Source: Rhododendron vialii (taxonomy: Eukaryota; Streptophyta; Magnoliopsida; Ericales; Ericaceae). From it: DNA of 64,000 bases. This document shows positions 56,184-64,000 of the stretch, piece after piece (the first letter of the stretch is position 1; each line of letters begins with the position of its first letter). The position numbers and the translations under genes are program-made. The notes below the pieces were generated by a model, which ran no database searches, was not told the origin of the DNA, and worked only from the letters and a program-made list of their open reading frames with translations. Location: contig NC_080558.1 of NCBI RefSeq assembly GCF_030253575.1, positions 506,001 to 570,000 on the forward strand, given 5' to 3'.

Positions 56184-59100
56184 ATGTCGATGCCGAGCTG
56201 TAGTGTGTCTTGGAACTCCGGCGATGCAGTTTCCGACCAGTTCCCGGTGGGTCTCCGGGTACTTGTTGTGGACGATGACCCCACTTGTCTCATGATCTTA
56301 GAGAAAATGCTTAGGAACTGCCTCTACCAAGGTATATTTCCATATGCATACACATAAAATCAGTATATGGTCGGTTATAATCAACCTTGAACGGTTGAAC
56401 CAATTGAAGTTTTGTTGAGATTTGGCTATTTTGGTTCTCTCAAGTTCTGTTTTTGTCATCATTATTTGGAGTTTGGAAATCCCCTTTTTTTTTTTTTCAA
56501 GATTATTGTCCTTTGCTATGCCGATGCATGGTATATTGTTTATTTGGTTGATGATTTATTCGTTTTCTTCTGCTTTATACACAGGTTTTTCTTTATGGGT
56601 TTAGCAATCAACGAATAGATATAACCAGTTTTCCAAACCCACTGAGATTTGGGTGTAATATTACTTGATTTAGTACTTTGAGCTTTGCTTTAGTCCAGTT
56701 CTGGAAATGGGTTAGGTCAAAAATTGCTGTTTGGTCTGACAGCACATCTTCCGTTTTGCTTATCCTTATGCATTTGAAGTTATTCAACCTGATTTAGGGG
56801 TCAATTTCAGGTTTTTTTTTATTTTTTAATTTGGGTTGTAGCGAAAACTTTGATTTAGTTCAGTTTTAGAAATGGGTTCTGTACTTCTGTTAAAAATTGC
56901 AACTTGGTGGACAACACATCTTCCTTTTGGAAATTCTTCTGTAATTTATGCTGTTTATCTTGATTTAGCGGCCAATTGTTGTTCTTTTGGGGTGTGGGGT
57001 CAGTTTGTTGAGCTCTGATTATGGTCAGTTTTGAAAATGGGGTCGTCTTGAAAATTACAAATTGGTGACACTAAATCTTCTTTTTTTGGTGTTAACTTTG
57101 TTTAAGGGTCAATTTTGAGGTTTTTCTCCGAGTTTTAACTTTGTTCATTTCTAGAAATGGGTCATGTTGAAAACTGCAAATTGGTGTGACAGCACATCTA
57201 TGTTTTTGGCAAATTGTACTCAAGCAATGCTATTTAACCTGATTTAGGGGTCAATTTGAGGTCTTTAAGGGTTTTCATTGAGCTTTTATCTTTTTCAGGT
57301 TTGGAAATTGGTCATGTTCATAATGGCAAATTGCTCCGACAGCACATATTGTTTATGCATTCGAAGTTATTTAACTTGATATAAGGGCTAGTTTCACGGT
57401 TCTAGGGGGTTTTATGTAGAAAAGTTTAGTCTTCCTTTGTGCACTTGTGGATAGACAATCAGCTTCTTGCTATTTTTGATGTCATGGAACTAGGGATTTT
57501 TAGCATTTTCGTTATGTGACATGTGATTATTGATTCACTTTTCTTGGGGATTTCAGTAACCAAATGCAATCGAGCAGAGATTGCACTATCGCTACTACGG
57601 GAGAGGAAAAATGGTTTCGATATTGTTTTAAGTGATGTCCACATGCCTGACATGGATGGATTCAAACTCCTTGAATGCGTTGGGCTGGAGATGGACCTTC
57701 CTGTTATCAGTAAGCCTCTTGTTTCAGTCAGTTCGTAAGCCTCTTGTTTCAGTCAGTTCGGGCTGTGTTTGTTGACATTTAATGCGGTAATAGTTTTACT
57801 TCGCCATGTTTGATTCGCTGGACTAGCAGTGGGGGGGATACGTTATCCCAAAAGATCAGGTATCCCACCGGATTCCTTGGCCTTCCAATGGAACGACCAT
57901 GCACCTAAATGTGCAAATGATACCACTGTCCGTCCCATCATTCTTTTAGAGAATGAGAAAAGAATGAGCATTACAAGGGAACATCGTTCCAGCTTCACTG
58001 CAATGTACCAAACACTGACTAGTAGTGAAGGGATTAGCAATACCACACCCAAGGTACTGTGTATCCCATTTCTTGTAGTATTGGTAATCCAAGGGAATTG
58101 AATTCTCTCCACCAATCGTTGTAATGAAATGCTAGAAATACGCTCCGATTGGATTTGTAATCCAATCCCATGTCTAATCCAGTCAATAAAACGTTCCTTT
58201 TATGTTCATGTATTCTGAGATCTGTTTTGTTGCTTTTTCAGTGATGTCAGCGGATGATAGTAAGAACGTAGTGATGAAAGGCGTCACTCATGGTGCTTGT
58301 GATTATCTAATCAAACCAGTTCGCATTGAGGCACTGAGGAATATATGGCAGCACGTAGTTCGGAAGAGGAAAGATGTGTGGAAGGATTTTGAGCAATCAG
58401 ATATCATAGAAGATTGTGAACGAAAACAAAAGCCATCAGAAGATACAGATTTCTCATCGTCAGCAAATGAAGGAAATTGTAGAAACTTAAAGAGGCAGAA
58501 GGAGGAGGAGGATGAAGAAGAAGAGGATAGGGATGATACGTCTACACTAAAGAAGCCACGGGTGGTTTGGTCAGTTGAGCTTCATCAACAGTTTGTGGCA
58601 GCTGTAAATCAACTCGGCATTGACAGTACGAGTCTTACCCCATTTATTTCATTTTTCTTATCTGATCCTCAAAAAAAAAATCCCAATGCGTTTGTTGTGC
58701 TAATTGTACCTTTTTGGTTGATAGATAACAATTGATGGTATTTCGCAACGTATGGGGTCTGATAGTGTAAGAGCAGCTGTAACTTATGCATTTGTGTATG
58801 TTTCACTCCTATTAGCGTTGGACCTAGAGGAGGGTAAATGAACCAAGTTCTAGGAAAATTCAAGTACGCAAGGCGATGGACTAGGAGTCTCGGACAAGTG
58901 CAGACAACTTGACCTTATAATGGGTAAAGAAACAGATCATGCAAGATATGTAATGTGAAAACCTTGAAGGACAAATAATTTTTGAGTAAAACTGCGTGCA
59001 CTCTATTGTGGTGTGTGAACAATCACAACTTTAAAATGCACTCATAACTATGGAAGTGTAACCTAAAATGCATTGATAACTATGGAAGTATCAAGTGTAA

Positions 59101-61067
59101 GACGAAGTCCATTCATGTGTAGTTTGAGTCACTCAATGTCAAGTGCACTATCTTTCGGTATTGTTGCAGCAGCATACCATTACTTGATGCGAAATAAAAT
59201 CTTGTGTGGGAATACGGGTCTCACAAAAGCTAATTTGAGCCAAAAAAAAGATGGACGTTTGGTCTGTTCCTGGCCTTCCTGTAAACAACTAGCAGTTTAG
59301 ATTGGACTTCTGTGTGAAGTGCCATAGGAATAAGATCTTGTGCTTTGATATAAACTTATGACTAATTTTCTTTTCTATAAGTGGATCCAATATACTTATT
59401 GGTGGAGCTGATTATGTAATTAGCTTGTACATCAAGCTGTTATTAATTCACATTTCCAGATTTTACTCATGTTTTAATATCTAATTACCCAGAGGCTGTT
59501 CCTAAGAAAATTCTGGACTTGATGAACGTTCCTGGACTCAGTAGAGAAAATGTTGCTAGCCACCTTCAGGTATGGTACTACTTTTCTTGATGGATATTAA
59601 TCATTTGTTCCACTCTCATATCCTTTATAACATGTATGTAGCTGTTACATAATGGAAACAATCATTTATGGAGCACTCACAACTGCAGCAATTTGGTGCA
59701 GAAGTATCGCCTCTACCTGAAAAGGCTAAGCGCAGTATCACCGCACCATAGTGGACTCAATAACCCTTTTGTGGACTCGATATCTTCTCTCAATGGGCTT
59801 GATCTCCAAGCTCTTGCTGCCACCGGTCAACTCCCAGCACAAAGTATTGCTACACTCCAAGCGGCGGCGGCTCTAGGTAGGCCCAGCACTAAATCTGGCA
59901 TTTCCATACCCTTCATCGATCAAAGGAACCTTTTCAGCTTTGAAACTCCGAGACTAAGATTTGGGGAGGGCCCGCAGCCTCAGTCAATCAATAATAATAA
60001 GCAAATAAACTTACTTCATGGGATCCCAACAACAATGGAGCCAAAGCAACTTGCTAATTTGCATCAATCACAACCAAGACCCCAAATATTGATGAATGCT
60101 CAAGCCATGTCGAATGGAAGCCAGAGTAGCTCTTTAGTAACACAAATATCTCAACCACAATCAAGACCACAAATATTAAATGACGCCAATGGCAATCATC
60201 TCTCAAGTGGTATAAGAAGTGGGGGTTTTGCAAGGAATGGAGAAGTTGACGAAAATGTTGGTGCTGCGGTTTACAATCGGGTTTGTCAACCCTCGTCAAT
60301 GGTAGATTTCTCCATATCCCGCAAAACAGATTTTCAAGGCAATAGCTTTCCACTAGGGAACAATTCCGGGGTGTCTACTATCACATCTAAAGGGGTGCTC
60401 CAAGAAGAGGTTAATTTGGAAATGAAAGGATCGAGAGGGTTCACTCCTAGTTATGATATTTTCAATGAGCAGCATCAGCAGAGATCCCATGATTGGGAGT
60501 TGGGGAATGTAGGCCCCACCTTCGACACCTCCCGACGTGGAAACAGGCAAGGGAATATAAATGTTCAGCCGTCAATTTTGGTCCAACAACAAAGGTTTTC
60601 TTCTTGCCAAAACGGTGTAGCGAATAGAAATACTTCTATTGGAACATCCCCAAACCTTGGTCAACTACGTGATACACTTCTCATGAACAATCCACAGATA
60701 GTTAAGGCTGAGAAACTTCCTCAAGCAAGCTTTCAGAATACCGTATTTCCGGAGCAGTTTAGTCAGGAGGACCTTATGAGTGCACTTCTCGAGCAGGTCG
60801 GTTTTCTCTCCCTCAATCCTTATACTAGTAAGCTTCTTTTTCATTACATCAAAGTATCAGACCAAACTGAGCCTCCCCATCCAAGGGCTACACTTAAGTT
60901 AAATACAACAAACTCCTTCCTTCTTCTACTGTGGCGTCCCCTATCTAATTTATCTTGATTTTATTAATGCAAATGTTTCTCCTGTCATCCAGCAGCAAGA
61001 GGGATTTGGAGCGGCTATGAACGACTTTACTTTTGATAGTTATTCCTTGGATAATCTTCCCATATAG
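56184..61067 (+). CDS. ARR12: Type-B response regulator (ARR10/ARR12-like), complete, 6 exons
   Basis: Type-B ARRs are nuclear transcription factors at the end of the cytokinin phosphorelay: histidine kinase receptors, then phosphotransfer proteins, then this protein. Exons are 56184-56331, 57557-57709, 58242-58625, 59493-59569, 59702-60796 and 60993-61067, giving 643 aa with consistent phases. The receiver domain spans about residues 24-140, with the acidic pair D30-D31, the phospho-acceptor D76 in [12 protein letters not shown] and the conserved K125 in YLIKPVR. A Glu/Asp-rich linker follows (EEEDEEEED), then the GARP/Myb-like DNA-binding domain about 204-262 ([45 protein letters not shown]). 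The C-terminal half is Gln/Asn-rich and ends SLDNLPI like the ARR10/12 group. An upstream in-frame ATG (56130) exists, but the receiver start fits 56184. Intron 1 carries a minisatellite. Confidence 0.92.
56690..57380 (+). repeat. Minisatellite in intron 1 of the ARR gene
   Basis: About five or six diverged units of roughly 110-130 bases follow each other. Each contains words such as GAAATGGGT, AAAATTGC or AACTGCAAATTGG, ACAGCACATCT and GATTTAGGGGTCAATTT. It is non-coding and entirely within the 1.2-kb intron. Confidence 0.75.
57710..57762 (+). repeat. Tandem 26-bp duplication at the donor of ARR exon 2
   Basis: The donor sequence GTAAGCCTCTTGTTTCAGTC and the following TTC are repeated immediately downstream, giving two candidate-like donor copies. 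The first one keeps the frame. Confidence 0.8.
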
Positions 61068-62792
61068 CCAACGCATCATGATCTAGTTCTCTCCGTAGTT
61101 GCAATTTCTGGTGTACATACTTGCTGCTATTGCTGGGAATTGAACTCATCTCTGTTCTGCCAACAAGCTGCCGGAAGTCAGTTCCTGGCTCAAGACAGAA
61201 GATGTTGAGTTATTTTGCAGCATCTTCGAGTTATGATTAGTGTGCTTAGTTCGAAGTTTAGGGATGTGATAGATCGTTCATTTCAGATGGAAGATACCAC
61301 CTCATGGTATGCGAAAAGGCATACATGGAGAGTTTTGACTGCTTTTGTAGGTGATTCTGGCTATGAACTAGAAATTATCTCACTTGTGAGACTGTGTAGC
61401 AGTAGTAGGTGATTGGCAAATTTTTCTTGTGCTACTTTGTTTTCGAGTTGTGGGGATGAGGTTCCAAGTAATAATCTGCACTTTCTAACTCGTAGAGCCA
61501 CGAGCTGTTTTAGGAGCTAGACGATGATGTATAGATTTCATTTGATTGCTCAAGACATAAAGTCTTGGTACTTTTGCAATTCTATAAGACTTCGCCGGAC
61601 TTAAAAGTTTGAACCCTTGTCTATATGCTCTATAAGCTCTACTGATAATCAACTCTTTACATTTTGTTCTTTCATGTTTCTATGCGTTGCGACTTGCTGC
61701 CTGTACAGGACTTTGGAATTTGGATATTGTTACAAGGAGCCAATTTTTGCTGACTGCTAATTATCAATATATACTAATCATCAGAAATCGTGAAAGCCAT
61801 TTTTCTTTTGGGGTGGGGAGATGCTGAGTAAAAACCAAGTATGAGTACGCATGCCTCGGAACGAAAGAGTAGCAGAAAAATGGATGGACATTTGAGTTTT
61901 TTTCCCCTTCCTCATTCTTGAGCAAGGTAATTGTGTTAGATCAAGGATTTTCCAAATCATTCGTGTTCAAAGAAAACGAGTCTATTTATATAAATCAACT
62001 TAACCCGATTTTCTACGTCGCGTTCAATCACGCCTTGAGCATATAGAGGTCGACCCTTTGCATGGAGAGATTACAACGCAAAAATGAAATGCAATAATGT
62101 TTCGCCATGTAAAATCATATACCGAAATAGCAAGTAACTTCAGTATTGCAAGTTATGGTTAAACTGATACTCACAGAACCTTTCTAAGCAAGCAGACTGC
62201 TCTTTTTATGCCTTCTACGATCTCATTGTATTTTTGGTAACTCCCATAGGAATGATTTCCTCCCCCCCCCCCCCCCCCCCCGGGCGACAAAGAAAATTTA
62301 TTTTGAAAGTACCCCAAAAAGAGCAACTAGTGGTTGAGATTCACTTTGATGAGTGTAACCCAATCAATAATGGTGCTAATTAAACCAAACAAGCCGAGCA
62401 TATCGGTAATTAACTCCCTTAAGACTGTCTTTAAAGACACAAATATAGAAAGGTGTCTTCGATTTCTTCTTATTCAATGAATTTTTTTTGGAGATTTTCG
62501 TTATAATCTTCCCTTCGTCAAGCAGAATTTATTACCTAAAAAGAATTGTTTGACAACCACAGAACCCGAACGTAATTGGTGTATCACAATAGTTATCAAA
62601 ATTCACAGTGAAGCGTTACAAGATGTTGAATAGTTTCATATATGTTTTTGTCATTTTTTAAATGATTTTGTTATTGTGGGATGAATTGTTTTTCGAGATA
62701 TTTCATCGTATCCTCTATACTTTTTTTATTTTTTTATTTTTAGAATTTCTCTAAATCCTTTTTTTTATGTTTTGCCCTTGGCTCTGATACCA
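61068..62792. other. ARR 3'UTR and intergenic region
   Basis: The ARR 3'UTR probably covers the first several hundred bases. The remainder is AT-rich with no recognised gene. A run of 20 C lies at 62262-62281. A GGCTCTGATACCAAC word at 62780-62794 looks like the complement of the initiator-Met primer-binding site of LTR elements and abuts the AAE pseudogene. Confidence 0.5.
62262..62281 (+). repeat. C20 homopolymer
   Basis: Twenty consecutive C residues, unusual in this AT-rich sequence. It may be real or a consensus error. Confidence 0.9.
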
Positions 62793-64000
62793 ACCATTGG
62801 AACAACCAAAATGAGCTTCATAGATTGCAGGGACATTTGGTCCTATTACTGCCATCTGCTAGCATAAATATAGAAGTAAGCTAGGAAAGGTATAAAGACT
62901 GGTTTTGGATCACTAAGTTTACACTTTCGGAGCAAAAGTATTTCATGTTTCGGAAAGAATGGCTATTCCAATAAAGAACTTAGTAAGCACTTTTCAGGTA
63001 ATTCAGCACTACAAGTGAAGCCATGTTGGCAACTAAGAAGGCATCTTAAACAATGTGACAAGCACAAATGGTAGTTAAGGCTATAGAAAAACCTTCTGGT
63101 ACAACAGCCAGTCCTAAGGGGGTCGTTTTGTAGCACCGAGGAGCATATCTCATGTCTTTGAGTTATGCTCTAGCATGGGGGATGAATGAAGGAGCGGTTT
63201 ACCATGGGGCTCTACCATGTTCCATTGCAATGGTTGGTGTTTGTTTCCCCTGGACACTTGGAGCTCTTTGTGGGACTTGCATATGCCTTCAACAGGTAGA
63301 CTCTCTGGGTTTTTGTCACTTTATGATCCTCTTAAAAATTCCACGATTATCCCACTACTGCAACTGTTGATATATCCATTTTGAGCCCAACCCATAAAAG
63401 AGAAGAGGGAAACAATCCAAATGATCCATTTATTGGATGCAGTCAGATGTAACAGTGGAGTTTATTAGTGTTGCACTTGAATAACTGAAGTAAGGTCTTA
63501 ACCATGAGAAAGTAATATGAAAGATACCAAAGACGATTGGCCAGTGCATCACCACAGAGCTTAATTTGCTACCTGTTTGGTGACAATTGACCTTGGTTTG
63601 GAATATTATGGACACTACTCTTACTTCGTTAATCTGGCAAGTAGGATAGGTTTTTGTTTCTTAAGTTCACGCGCGTTTACTTGAAGAAGAAGAATTTTCA
63701 TTGTTCGGAGCAGAGTTTGTTTATCCTACCCTATTGGCTATATGCCCTTTGGATCCTCCTTACACTCTTAGTCACCAGACAGAGAGTTTAAACGAAGTTT
63801 AGGTTTCTTCGTGATCAATTTAGTTAAAGTTAAGGCATTTTTCTGAGGCTATCAATTCATTCAGTGAAACTTGCTCTTCTATACTATCCAAATTGTAGCT
63901 CACTCTAGTCCCTGATATTTAGAGGTCACAGCTAAGCCCGAATGGAACTCACTTAATTCCCCAATAAAACTCAAGCCCGACTCCATACCTGCCAAGGTGT
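62793..64000 (+). pseudogene. Rearranged AAE1-like pseudogene fragment with an internal inversion
   Basis: Bases 62793-63087 are the reverse complement of the AAE intron 1 end plus the first ~65 bases of exon 2 (18948-19275). From 63093 the sequence is in forward orientation and matches AAE exon 2 from CTTCTGGTACAAC (19601) through intron 2 and into exon 3. About 325 bases of exon 2 between these parts are missing. In exon 3 GTCACAGCTAAG jumps straight to CCCGAATGG, skipping about 247 bases. The exon 2 part has an in-frame TAG (TTGTAGCAC for TTGCACCAC) and small insertions. The copy continues past the window edge. It is non-functional. Confidence 0.9.

Noticed and set aside
56690-57380. Regular repeats resembling a CRISPR-like array
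   Set aside because: Units are long, diverged, contiguous and intronic in a plant gene; there are no spacers.

Overview
This is nuclear DNA of a flowering plant, almost certainly a eudicot. The protein-coding genes have many short introns with GT-AG borders, long AT-rich introns and (GA)n leaders. The gap between and within genes is full of short DNA transposons. I cannot name the species from the sequence.

Layout, left to right: the last exon of a SAR1 secretory GTPase (+, 851-1171); a complete CAMTA calmodulin-binding transcription factor on the minus strand (2470-13651, 13 exons, about 928 aa), convergent with SAR1; a 4-kb MITE-rich gap; a complete peroxisomal acyl-activating enzyme of the AAE1 type (+, 17685-21303, 570 aa, ending SRL); a tandem array of four LigB/DODA-type extradiol dioxygenase units (+, 23.0-45.9 kb), three of them with all three exons and one lacking exon 1 and decayed; a decayed Di19 zinc-finger gene on the minus strand (47521-49738); a 6-kb gene-poor gap; a complete type-B response regulator of the ARR10/ARR12 kind (+, 56184-61067, 643 aa); and a rearranged pseudogene piece of the AAE gene at the right edge (62.79 kb to the end).

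Mobile DNA is the other main content. Several elements could be delimited by both ends and target-site duplications: a 421-bp hAT-type element with GGACAC-rich ends and a 689-bp solo LTR in CAMTA introns; two more hAT-type MITEs; a 954-bp Mutator-like fold-back; four PIF/Harbinger-type MITEs, one with another element nested inside; a tRNA-derived SINE; a 150-bp MITE that is an almost perfect hairpin; and a 4.5-kb CACTA element. The CACTA element lies in intron 1 of the last dioxygenase gene and carries pieces of host genes: two exons of a B-type cyclin-dependent kinase and a P-loop ATPase segment. This makes it a gene-capturing ('Pack') CACTA and the most interesting object in the window.

The dioxygenase copies share proximal leader sequence with an inverted pair of AC/MYB-type elements. 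This suggests shared control by phenylpropanoid-type MYB factors, but that is inference. The other genes are ordinary housekeeping or signalling genes (COPII trafficking, calcium signalling, peroxisomal acyl activation, cytokinin signalling) and show no evident joint pathway.
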